The notes under the pieces are model-generated. The model did not search any database. It saw only the letters and a list, made by a program, of their open reading frames with translations, and had not been told where the DNA came from. From positions 1 to 8,022 of the forward strand of contig JALEIO010000170.1 in assembly GCA_022769845.1 (NCBI GenBank): a stretch of 8,022 bases of DNA. Reading direction: 5' to 3'. Origin of the DNA: Oscillospiraceae bacterium. Lineage in GTDB: Bacteria > Bacillota > Clostridia > UMGS1810. Shown here piece after piece: positions 1-6,284 of this stretch; the first letter of the stretch is position 1; each line of letters starts with the position of its first letter. The position numbers were made by a program, and so were the translations under genes.

Positions 1-240
1 AACCATTTGTGTGAAATTTACAATTTCACACCTAAAAACAGAAATGCTATTTTTAGGTTCACGACATTGATTGACTGACTGTTTGTGTCGGCTGTCGGGA
101 GACGATAGCCGACACAAAGTGCAAGGTTTTTGACAAAAACATCACAAAAACCTTGCACCTGAACAATTCTGAAACGCTTGCAAACCGCTATGCGGCTGCG
201 TTTCAGAATTGTTCAGCAGCCATTAATTAAAAATTTGGTT
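1..240. other. Abutting perfect-hairpin array, possible 3' part of a structured RNA
   Basis: This stretch has no supportable protein gene. It folds into successive hairpins: 9-18 with 22-31 (10 bp, loop TAC); 32-38 with 50-56 (7 bp); 82-97 with 103-118 (16 bp, one G-T wobble, loop GGAGA); 119-132 with 145-158 (14 bp); 159-177 with 198-216 (19 bp), with an inner CCGC/GCGG stem at 185-188 and 192-195. The last three touch each other with no spacer. AACCA at 1-5 can pair with TGGTT at 236-240, which would close all hairpins into one multibranch domain. A terminator follows at 245-282. I infer either the 3' part of a plus-strand non-coding RNA that begins outside the window, or a palindromic DNA element. 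I do not recognise a named RNA family. The pairing is seen directly; the role is unknown. Confidence 0.6.
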
Positions 241-244
241 AGTT

Positions 245-282
245 AAAAATACGGCAGTCACAAAAAGTGCTGCCGTATTTTT
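245..282. terminator. Bidirectional rho-independent terminator
   Basis: Bases 245-257 pair perfectly with 270-282 (13 bp), and CAC 259-261 with GTG 267-269 extends the stem past a one-base bulge to an AAAAA loop. The outer five pairs are A-T on both sides, so each strand ends its stem in a T run. It can stop a plus-strand transcript that covers the hairpin array, and minus-strand transcripts from the zinc-ribbon gene about 100 bases away. Confidence 0.8.
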
Positions 283-382
283 ATAGCATTGGAATTTGCT
301 CGTTTTAAGTGAGCAATTTTGCTTGTTCAAAAAAGCGTTCCTATCTGCTCTAGAAAAATGGGTGTCTCTTTTTAACTCGTTT
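283..382. other. Intergenic spacer with a weak hairpin
   Basis: No gene is seen between the terminator and the end of the zinc-ribbon gene. The only structure is a short stem, TTGCTC at 296-301 with GAGCAA at 311-316, followed by TTTT. It is too weak to call a terminator firmly. ATAGCATT at 283-290 is complementary to the loop region 43-50 of the second upstream hairpin. Confidence 0.4.
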
Positions 383-784
383 TTAATTTAATTTTTCGCC
401 GCACTGCGCACAGAAATGGGAATCCGACGTGTTTTCAAAGCCGCATTTGCAAATCTTTTTTGCCGCGCTTGCCTGCGTGCCGAACTTATTTGCGTCTGCC
501 TGCTCTTTTAATGTGCAAAGCCGTTGTTTGTGCGACCTTATCTCGCTAATTTTGGCTGTGATTTTGTCGCAGTCCGCCTTTACATCTTCGGGAATTTCTG
601 CGCCCGACATATACATATTGTAAATTTTAATGCCTATTTCCTGTGCAATTTTAAGTTTCTGCTCTTCGCATTCGCTTATTGCACCGTTTAGCTTCGATTT
701 TTCCAAAATACTTTTTGAGCTTTCGGAAACAGACGAAACGCCCTTGTTAACCTCATAAACAACCCTGTCAAAAAAATTTGCCAT
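383..784 (-). CDS. Small zinc-ribbon protein of unknown function
   Basis: The protein has 133 residues. The start at 784 is preferred because GGAG lies six bases upstream, whereas the upstream ATGs (817, 796) lack a good site and add a non-typical leader. Residues about 15-100 are charged and helix-rich, probably a coiled coil, with no signal peptide or membrane segment. The C-terminus is a compact zinc ribbon: C112-x-C114 and C125-x2-C128 within a CGFEN..FCAQCGEKL pattern. The first knuckle is CxC rather than the usual CxxC, a variant I believe is tolerated in this ribbon type. Similar helical-plus-ribbon proteins are common and uncharacterised in Clostridia. It lies downstream of trmB in the same direction, but a gap of about 170 bases with two hairpins makes cotranscription uncertain. 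Identity as a zinc-ribbon protein is firm; function is unknown. Confidence 0.8.
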   Translation of the reverse strand: MANFFDRVVYEVNKGVSSVSESSKSILEKSKLNGAISECEEQKLKIAQEIGIKIYNMYMSGAEIPEDVKADCDKITAKISEIRSHKQRLCTLKEQADANKFGTQASAAKKICKCGFENTSDSHFCAQCGEKLN

Positions 785-832
785 AATAATCTCCATTCTG
801 CCGTCCTGCGCCGACATAAAAATTTATAAAAT

Positions 833-867
833 ATCTCTTATTTGCAGGTTAAAAAGTGATAAGAGAT
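833..867. other. Hairpin upstream of the zinc-ribbon gene
   Basis: ATCTCTTAT at 833-841 pairs perfectly with ATAAGAGAT at 859-867 (9 bp, 17-base loop). Read on the minus strand, the stem is followed by an A/T stretch rich in T, so it may be a weak terminator for trmB or part of the leader of the zinc-ribbon mRNA. Confidence 0.4.
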
Positions 868-874
868 TAAAATG

Positions 875-917
875 CCCGTGTAAAGTTTTAAAAGATAAGC
901 GTTAAAATTGCCACGGG
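875..917 (-). terminator. Possible weak terminator downstream of trmB
   Basis: CCCGTG at 875-880 pairs with CACGGG at 912-917, and inside it TTTTAA 886-891 pairs with TTAAAA 902-907. On the minus strand the stem is followed by CATTTTAATC, a poor U tract. It lies 41 bases past the trmB stop. It could weaken transcription from trmB into the zinc-ribbon gene. Confidence 0.35.
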
Positions 918-957
918 TAATTGATTTTGCCGCATATCTAAAGGTAATTCTTAAAAA

Positions 958-1593
958 TTAAAATACAACCTCGCAGCGGTAAATGGGCTGGCCTTTTTCG
1001 GAAAAAAGCTGTTCGTACTCCGTCATAATATTGCCTTCAAATCCGCTTTGATGAAGATTTAAGGTGATATTTTTCATTTTTAAGCCAAAATCCGCAAATG
1101 AATTCAGCGAAAATTCAAAAAGATTTGCATTGTCGGTCTTAAAATGCAGTTCGCCGCCGTCTTTTAATATGTTTTTGTAGATTTCAAGAAAATTTTTGTG
1201 TGTAAGCCGCCTTTTTGCGTAGCGGTTTTTTGCCCATGGGTCACAAAAATTTATATAAATTCTGTCAAATTCCTTTCCGCCTGCAAAATTTGCAAACGCG
1301 CCCGCGTCACCGGCGAGAAATTTAACGTTTTTAATGTTGGCGTTTTTTATTTTTTCTGCCGCGAGAAGCAAAACATCAAGATTTTTTTCCGCCGCCAAAA
1401 AATTTATATCGGGGTTTAATTTTGCCGTTTCGGTAATAAATCTGCCTTTTCCGCAGCCGATTTCAAGATAAATCGGGTTTTCATTGTCAAAAAGATTAAA
1501 AACGCCGTCTTTTATTTTTTCAAAATCGTTTACTATATAATCTTCGCACAAATTAAGCCTTTCTTCTCTGTGCTTTTTCTTTCTCATTCGCAT
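958..1593 (-). CDS. trmB: tRNA (guanine-N7-)-methyltransferase TrmB
   Basis: This cytoplasmic enzyme transfers a methyl group from S-adenosylmethionine to N7 of guanine 46 in the variable loop of tRNAs. The protein has 211 residues, normal for the family. The SAM-binding glycine motif is E44-I-G-C-G-K-G50, with the acidic ribose-binding position at E69 and D96 in the next motif. The family signature N115-F-C-D118-P-W-A-K-x-R-Y-A-K-R-R-L130 is intact apart from Tyr where His is more usual, and the C-terminal T191-E-Y-E194 and GQPIYR block is present. The ATG at 1593 has AAAGGA nine bases upstream; the second ATG, two codons inside, is too far from it. It is read divergently from recD2 from a promoter at 1623-1651. 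Identification is secure. Confidence 0.97.
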   Translation of the reverse strand: MRMRKKKHREERLNLCEDYIVNDFEKIKDGVFNLFDNENPIYLEIGCGKGRFITETAKLNPDINFLAAEKNLDVLLLAAEKIKNANIKNVKFLAGDAGAFANFAGGKEFDRIYINFCDPWAKNRYAKRRLTHKNFLEIYKNILKDGGELHFKTDNANLFEFSLNSFADFGLKMKNITLNLHQSGFEGNIMTEYEQLFSEKGQPIYRCEVVF

Positions 1594-1622
1594 AAATAAA
1601 AGTCCTTTCCTATATCCATATC

Positions 1623-1651
1623 AGTATAACATTCGCTAAAAAAAAAGTCAA
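1623..1651 (-). promoter_or_regulatory. SigA-type promoter of trmB
   Basis: On the minus strand the -35 box TTGACT (bases 1651-1646) and the -10 box TATACT (1628-1623) are 17 bp apart. The expected start of transcription lies near 1616, giving a leader of about 20 bases that includes the ribosome binding site. The -35 box is one arm of the palindrome at 1644-1663. Confidence 0.85.
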
Positions 1652-1663
1652 TATATTGACTTT
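1644..1663. promoter_or_regulatory. 20-bp perfect palindrome spanning both -35 boxes
   Basis: AAAGTCAATA is followed directly by its reverse complement TATTGACTTT. Each arm contains the TTGACT -35 box of one of the two divergent promoters, four bases apart. Two polymerases could not sit here at once. The palindrome could also be an operator for a dimeric regulator, but no regulator gene is in the window, and part of the symmetry follows from two like -35 boxes in mirror position. Confidence 0.6.
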
Positions 1664-1684
1664 AAAGTGTAAAAAAGATATAAT
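1656..1684 (+). promoter_or_regulatory. SigA-type promoter of the recD2-comF operon
   Basis: TTGACT at 1656-1661 and a perfect TATAAT at 1679-1684 are separated by 17 bp. The start point would be near 1691, about 23 bases before the recD2 ATG, leaving room for AAAGGA at 1700-1705 and little else. Confidence 0.9.
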
Positions 1685-1713
1685 CAAAGTAGTATTTTTA
1701 AAGGACTGATAAA

Positions 1714-3942
1714 ATGGCAGGCGCACCATACGAAAGCTATACAGGCGAAATTGCTGAAATTATATATCAAAACGAAGACAACGGCTATACCATTGCGGAA
1801 TTTGAAACAGATGAAATAACTTTTACCGCGGTTGGATATATGCCGTCTGTAAGCACAGGCGAGCAGCTTAAAATATCAGGAAAATGGATAAATCACCAGA
1901 CCTACGGCGAGCAGTTTAAAATCGAAGCTTATGAAAAGACTGCTCCTAAAGGTGAGGGTGCAATTTTAAGGTATCTTTCAAGCGGAATAATTGCGGGAGT
2001 GCGCGAGGCAACGGCTAAAAAAATTGTGGAGCGCTTCGGCGAAAATTCGCTGGATATAATTGAAAATCATCCGTTAAAGCTTGCCGAAATTAAGGGAATA
2101 AGTGCGCAGAAGGCGGTACTTATAAGCCAAAGCTACATTGAAAAAATGGGCGCGTCAACGCTTGTTATGTTTTTGCAGCAATATTCGGTTTCGATAAATC
2201 TTGCGGCAAAAATTTATAAAAAAATCGGCACCGGCGCGGTGGAATTTATTAAGAAAAATCCGTATATTTTGTGTGATGAGATTGACGGCATAGGCTTTAA
2301 AACCGCCGACAGCATTGCGCTTTCAATGGGATTTTCAAAGGATAATGCAAGCCGCATCAAATCGGGCACGCTTTATGCGCTTAAGACAAACACGCTTTTC
2401 GGGCATACATATCTTCCGCGTTCGGTTCTTGTTTCCGAGGCTTCGCGACTTCTCGGCGCAGACAGTGCCGAGGTGGAATTTGCGGTTGAGTCGCTTATTT
2501 TTCAAAATTCCGTTATTTCCGAAAAGGTTGAGAATGAGGAGCGGATTTACTATTTTTCGCATTATTATGCGGAAAAATATACAGCCGAAAAAATAAAAGA
2601 GCTTTCGTCCGTTTCATTTGACGAGGACGAAAACAGGATTTTAAACGAGATTGAGCAAATTGAAAAATATCAGAAAATAAGCCTTGCCGAAAATCAAAAA
2701 AGCGCAGTAATCAACGCGTTAAAATGCGGAGTAAGTATTATAACGGGCGGCCCCGGCACAGGCAAAACCACCATTATAAATACGGTTATCGAGCTTTTAA
2801 AAATGCGCGGACTTAAAGTGGTTTTGACGGCTCCGACGGGCAGGGCTGCAAAAAGAATGAGTCAGATTTGCAATATGGATGCAAAAACAATTCACAGACT
2901 TCTCGGTGCCGGCTATGCCGACGGCGATGACAACCTTACCTTCAGTATTGATGAGGAAAATCCGCTTGTGCAGGACGTTATAATTGTTGATGAGATGTCA
3001 ATGGTGGACATTCTTCTTATGCAAAGTCTTTTAAGGGCGGTAAAAAAGGGTAAAAGGCTTATTATGGCGGGCGATATAAATCAGCTCCCGTCCGTAGGGC
3101 CGGGCAATGTTTTAAAGGATATCATAAAAAGCAAAATTGTTAAAACGACATATCTTACCGAAATTTTTCGTCAGGCGAAAAAAAGTATGATTGTGGTTAA
3201 CGCTCACAAAATTATAAACGGAAATATGCCGATATCAAACGGCAAAAACACCGATTTTTTCTTTGCGCAGATTCCCGACGCGGCAAAAGGCGCGGAGTAT
3301 ATTGTTTCGCTTGTAACCGATAAGCTTCCAAGAAAATATGACGTTTTGCCCTTTGACATTCAGGTTCTTTCGCCTTATAAAAAAGGAATTGCAGGTATAA
3401 TAAATCTTAATTCTGTGCTGCAAAACAAAATAAATCCTTTTGATATAAGAAAAAATCAAAAGGATTTCGGCGACATAACCTTTCGCGAGGGCGACAAGGT
3501 TATGCAAAACCGCAACAACTACGACATAAAGTGGACGGATACGGAAACGGGCGAGGAGGGCAGCGGCGTTTTCAACGGCGACGTGGGATATATTCAGTTT
3601 ATAAACCATTCCTTTAAGACTGTGACGGTTATTATGGACGAAAAATGTGTGGTTTATGATTTTAAAAATTTGGACGAGCTTGACCTTGCATATGCCATAA
3701 CGGTGCATAAAAGCCAGGGCAGCGAGTTCAAAATCGTTATAATTCCAATGTATGACGGGCCGTATATGCTTATAAACCGCAACCTCTTATATACCGCCGT
3801 GACAAGGGCAAGGAGCGTTGCGGTGCTTGTGGGAAGCGAGAGCGTAATGCGAAAAATGATTGACAATAATAAAGAAACACGGCGCTATTCCGGACTTTGT
3901 GAAAAAATTATCGGAGAGAGTAAAAATGAAAATTCTAAATAA
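1714..3942 (+). CDS. recD2: RecD2-family ATP-dependent DNA helicase
   Basis: This is a 742-residue superfamily 1B helicase of the RecD2 type, which acts without RecBC and unwinds DNA 5' to 3' in repair or replication. An N-terminal OB-like segment (about 1-75) precedes helix-hairpin-helix DNA-binding repeats (about 85-210). Walker A is G345-G-P-G-T-G-K351-T-T, followed by motif Ia (LTAPTGRAAKRM), Walker B with D426-E427, motif III (GDINQLPSVGPG), motif IV (TEIFRQA), and near the end AITVHKSQGSEF and LLYTAVTRAR, the last two helicase motifs. All catalytic motifs are intact. The length fits RecD2 and not the short RecD of RecBCD. AAAGGA lies eight bases before the ATG. It overlaps comF by 17 bases, so the two are cotranscribed. 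The family is secure; the exact role in this organism is inferred. Confidence 0.95.
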   Translation: MAGAPYESYTGEIAEIIYQNEDNGYTIAEFETDEITFTAVGYMPSVSTGEQLKISGKWINHQTYGEQFKIEAYEKTAPKGEGAILRYLSSGIIAGVREATAKKIVERFGENSLDIIENHPLKLAEIKGISAQKAVLISQSYIEKMGASTLVMFLQQYSVSINLAAKIYKKIGTGAVEFIKKNPYILCDEIDGIGFKTADSIALSMGFSKDNASRIKSGTLYALKTNTLFGHTYLPRSVLVSEASRLLGADSAEVEFAVESLIFQNSVISEKVENEERIYYFSHYYAEKYTAEKIKELSSVSFDEDENRILNEIEQIEKYQKISLAENQKSAVINALKCGVSIITGGPGTGKTTIINTVIELLKMRGLKVVLTAPTGRAAKRMSQICNMDAKTIHRLLGAGYADGDDNLTFSIDEENPLVQDVIIVDEMSMVDILLMQSLLRAVKKGKRLIMAGDINQLPSVGPGNVLKDIIKSKIVKTTYLTEIFRQAKKSMIVVNAHKIINGNMPISNGKNTDFFFAQIPDAAKGAEYIVSLVTDKLPRKYDVLPFDIQVLSPYKKGIAGIINLNSVLQNKINPFDIRKNQKDFGDITFREGDKVMQNRNNYDIKWTDTETGEEGSGVFNGDVGYIQFINHSFKTVTVIMDEKCVVYDFKNLDELDLAYAITVHKSQGSEFKIVIIPMYDGPYMLINRNLLYTAVTRARSVAVLVGSESVMRKMIDNNKETRRYSGLCEKIIGESKNENSK

Positions 3943-4708
3943 AGCGAAAGAGTGTTTTCTTAATATATTTTTTCCGAAAAGATGCATACATTGCGGCAAA
4001 TTTCTTGATTTTTCAAACGAATTGAGTATTTGCAAGGATTGCGTTGAAAAGTGCATTACAAAGGAAAATCCGAAACGCAGCTTCAGCGTGAAATATTTTG
4101 ACGCGGTTTTGTGTGCCTCATATTACAGCGGTTACACAAGAAAGGCAATGCTTAAGTTTAAATTTCACTCTCTTACATACCTTGCGCCTGCTTTTGCGCA
4201 CATTATGATGGTTAAAATCAAGGAGGACTACCGATTTGTATATTCGGATATCATAACGTGTGTGCCTCTTGGAAGTGAGCGTCTTGCAAAAAGAGGCTAC
4301 AATCAGTCCGACCTTGTATCTCGGCTTGTCGCAAAGAACCTTTCGGGCGAGTATATAGATAATCTTCTTATTAAGGTTAAAAATCTTCCGCCGCTTTCAA
4401 AGCTTACCGCGGCAAAAAGAAGAACAATTATAAAAAACGCATATAAATTCAACAACAATTTTGACATAAAAGGCAAAAGTGTAATGTTGATTGACGATAT
4501 TTTTACAACGGGCACAACGGCAAATGAATGTGCCAGAATTTTAAAACTTGCGGGTGCAGACAAGGTTTACGTTATGTGCGTCTGCGAAACGCGCGAAAAG
4601 AATTATTTTAAGGATTTTCATATTAAAGACATTGGCTTGAGTGCCGAAAATAACATAAAAAGGAAGGATAATTTTGAAAGAAACAATATATACAATTCCA
4701 ATAAATGA
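3926..4708 (+). CDS. comF: ComF-family phosphoribosyltransferase-like protein
   Basis: The protein has 260 residues from the ATG at 3926, chosen because GGAGAG at 3913-3918 lies seven bases upstream and the N-terminus then fits the family; an upstream in-frame start at 3860 lies deep inside recD2. An N-terminal zinc knuckle has C20-x2-C23 and C36-x2-C39. The phosphoribosyltransferase part shows VPLGSERLAKRGYNQS, a basic PPLSKLTAAKRR segment, and the PRPP loop I189-D-D-I-F-T-T-G-T-T198. Family members such as ComFC of Bacillus are needed for uptake of transforming DNA in the cytoplasm, and relatives occur in many non-competent species, so competence is not shown here. A hydrophilic tail of 37 residues follows the fold; its end overlaps the next gene by 35 bases. 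Confidence 0.92.
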   Translation: MKILNKAKECFLNIFFPKRCIHCGKFLDFSNELSICKDCVEKCITKENPKRSFSVKYFDAVLCASYYSGYTRKAMLKFKFHSLTYLAPAFAHIMMVKIKEDYRFVYSDIITCVPLGSERLAKRGYNQSDLVSRLVAKNLSGEYIDNLLIKVKNLPPLSKLTAAKRRTIIKNAYKFNNNFDIKGKSVMLIDDIFTTGTTANECARILKLAGADKVYVMCVCETREKNYFKDFHIKDIGLSAENNIKRKDNFERNNIYNSNK

Positions 4709-5405
4709 CGCGTTTGACAAAGATTGTGAGTGCGCAATCTGTGCATTTATGAAGGAGGAAGAAAAAAAACTCATTGAATACACCGTCGGTGCAAGTATGA
4801 TGGAACCTGATGTGCGCGCTGTAACCAACGAAAAAGGCTTTTGCAACAAGCATTTCTGCGATATTTACAACACGCCGAACAAATTAAGCTGCGCGCTTGT
4901 TACGCAGACGCATATGGAGGAAATTATTAAAAATTTAAAGTCGGGAGCTATGGATATATCAAAGTCAGAAAAAGGGTTTTTCAAGAAAAAGGATGGTTTT
5001 GATACGGCTGTGAAAGCTGAAATAGGAAGGCTTGATACGCTTAATTCCTCCTGCGCTATATGCTCGCGCCTTGACGATATTTTGGATAAATTTTTAAAAA
5101 ATCTTGTGTATCTTTACGAAACAGAGCCTGAATTTAAGCAGAAATTTTTAAATTCCAAGGGATTTTGCGTTTTGCACTTTGAAAAACTTTTAAAAAGCGC
5201 GGCAAATAATTTAAAGGGCGATAAAAAAGATGAGTTTATACAAAATCTTTATAAAATAGAAATATCGCATCTTGAGCGTAATTTGGGCGATTTGGAAAAT
5301 TTCATAAAAAAATTTGACCACAGATATATTAATACGGAATTTGAAAATTCGCGCGACGCACTTATACGCTCGGCACAAAAAATTGCGGGTTATTTTGAAG
5401 ATTGA
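4674..5405 (+). CDS. DUF6062-type protein with duplicated Cys/His motif
   Basis: This 243-residue soluble protein starts with TTG at 4674; AGGAAGG at 4661-4667 is six bases upstream and the next in-frame starts would remove the conserved N-terminus. It contains two similar halves: C20-A-I-C23 followed by G55-F-C57-x2-H60-F, and C127-A-I-C130 followed by G163-F-C165-x2-H168-F. Each set could bind one metal ion. C18 adds one more cysteine to the first set. Between and after them are charged helices. I match it from memory to the uncharacterised DUF6062 family of Clostridia. No enzyme motif is recognised, and no signal peptide or membrane segment is seen. Its start lies inside comF (35-base overlap), so translation of the two is probably coupled. 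Function unknown. Confidence 0.8.
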   Translation: MKETIYTIPINDAFDKDCECAICAFMKEEEKKLIEYTVGASMMEPDVRAVTNEKGFCNKHFCDIYNTPNKLSCALVTQTHMEEIIKNLKSGAMDISKSEKGFFKKKDGFDTAVKAEIGRLDTLNSSCAICSRLDDILDKFLKNLVYLYETEPEFKQKFLNSKGFCVLHFEKLLKSAANNLKGDKKDEFIQNLYKIEISHLERNLGDLENFIKKFDHRYINTEFENSRDALIRSAQKIAGYFED

Positions 5406-5431
5406 AAAACCGCCCATGCAAGGGCGGCTTT
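5406..5431. terminator. Shared terminator between convergent operons
   Basis: CCGCCC at 5410-5415 pairs with GGGCGG at 5422-5427 around the loop ATGCAA, and after one mismatch AAA 5406-5408 pairs with TTT 5429-5431. On the minus strand the stem is followed by TTTTTC, a good U tract for sigG; on the plus strand by CTTTAATTTT, for the recD2 operon. It sits in the 30 bases between the two stop codons. Confidence 0.85.
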
Positions 5432-5435
5432 AATT

Positions 5436-6209
5436 TTAAATATATTTTTTCATATGGTCAATTGCGCTTTTTTCAAGCCGCGATACCTGAGCTTGCGATA
5501 TTCCTATTTCGTTTGCAACTTCAATTTGCGTTCTGCCCTTGAAAAAGCGCAAATTGAGAATATGACGTTCGCGTTCGCTTAATTTTCGCATTGCTTCTTT
5601 AAGTGAAATTTCTTCAATCCAGTTTTCATCGGTATTTTTTTCGTCCGACACCTGATCCATAACATAAATCGCATCTCCGCTTTCATTATAAACAGGCTCG
5701 AAAAGCGAAATCGGGTCTAAAATAGAGTCCAGCGCAAACGAAACGTCCTCTTTTTTCATATCGAGCGCCTTTGCAATTTCGCTGATGTTAGGCTCGCGTT
5801 CGTTCTCTCGCACAAACTTTTCTTTAAACTGAAGCGCCTTGTATGCCGTATCGCGCAGCGACCTCGATACTCGCACAGGCTGATAATCGCGAAGATACCG
5901 CCGAAGCTCGCCTATAATCATTGGCACTGCGTAGGTTGAAAACTTCACATTGAGAGTGGTGTCAAAGTTGTCGAGCGCCTTTATAAGCCCAATGCACCCC
6001 ACCTGAAATAAATCGTCAACATTTTCGCCGCGGTTGTTGAATCGCTGTATAACAGACAAAACCAATCTTAAATTACCCTTTACAAATTCCTCGCGCGCAC
6101 CGGTGTCACCGTTTTTTATTCTTTCGAGCAGTTTTGTTTTTTCGTCGTTTGTAAGAATCGGAAGCTTTGATGTGTTCACGCCGCAGATTTCAACCTTGTT
6201 AATAAGCAA
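5436..6209 (-). CDS. sigG: RNA polymerase sporulation sigma factor SigG
   Basis: The 257-residue protein is the late forespore sigma factor, which directs RNA polymerase to genes for spore protection and germination after engulfment. The N-terminus INKVEICGVNTSKLP is the SigG signature. Region 2 spans about 40-110 (GNLRLVLSVIQRFNNRG, DDLFQVGCIGLIK, VKFSTYAVPMIIGELRRYLRD), region 3 about 111-205, and region 4 about 206-257 with the helix-turn-helix GISQAQVSRLEK. Translation starts at TTG (6209) with GGGAGG about nine bases upstream, giving the expected N-terminus. A forespore-type promoter lies at 6250-6279. Lys44 stands where Bacillus subtilis SigG has Asn45, a residue I recall as important for binding the anti-sigma factor CsfB (Gin). 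sigE and spoIIGA, frequent neighbours elsewhere, are not in the window. Identification is secure. Confidence 0.97.
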   Translation of the reverse strand: MLINKVEICGVNTSKLPILTNDEKTKLLERIKNGDTGAREEFVKGNLRLVLSVIQRFNNRGENVDDLFQVGCIGLIKALDNFDTTLNVKFSTYAVPMIIGELRRYLRDYQPVRVSRSLRDTAYKALQFKEKFVRENEREPNISEIAKALDMKKEDVSFALDSILDPISLFEPVYNESGDAIYVMDQVSDEKNTDENWIEEISLKEAMRKLSERERHILNLRFFKGRTQIEVANEIGISQAQVSRLEKSAIDHMKKYI

Positions 6210-6249
6210 AACAAAAGCCCTCCCAAAGTTTTCTTTTGACTACAAATTT

Positions 6250-6279
6250 TAGTATGCCCTTAACTTTTTTTGATATACA
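6250..6279 (-). promoter_or_regulatory. Forespore (SigF/SigG-type) promoter of sigG
   Basis: On the minus strand TGTATA (6279-6274) and CATACTA (6256-6250) are 17 bp apart. The -10 box, with its preceding GGG, fits both the SigG pattern CATnnTA and the SigF pattern with GG at its upstream end. Transcription would start near 6243, some 34 bases before the TTG codon. In Bacillus, sigG is first read by SigF and then by SigG itself, which agrees with this site. Confidence 0.75.
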
Positions 6280-6284
6280 GACAC

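Noticed and set aside
1..240. CRISPR array or tandem repeat at the left edge
   Set aside because: The hairpin sequences differ from one another and there are no evenly spaced direct repeats or spacers.
785..817. Longer N-terminus for the zinc-ribbon protein from the ATG at 817
   Set aside because: No good ribosome binding site precedes it, whereas GGAG sits six bases before the ATG at 784, and the shorter form looks like its relatives.
1198..1419. Plus-strand frame opposite trmB
   Set aside because: It overlaps the conserved core of trmB antisense and has a low-complexity Lys/Phe/Cys-rich product; a shadow frame.
3235..3708. 157-codon open frame on the minus strand inside recD2
   Set aside because: It lies wholly opposite an intact, motif-rich helicase gene, has no ribosome binding site of note, and its product resembles no family. 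It is a shadow frame.
3860..3925. Upstream start for comF inside recD2
   Set aside because: It would add 22 non-family residues translated from recD2 coding sequence; the ATG at 3926 has GGAGAG seven bases before it.
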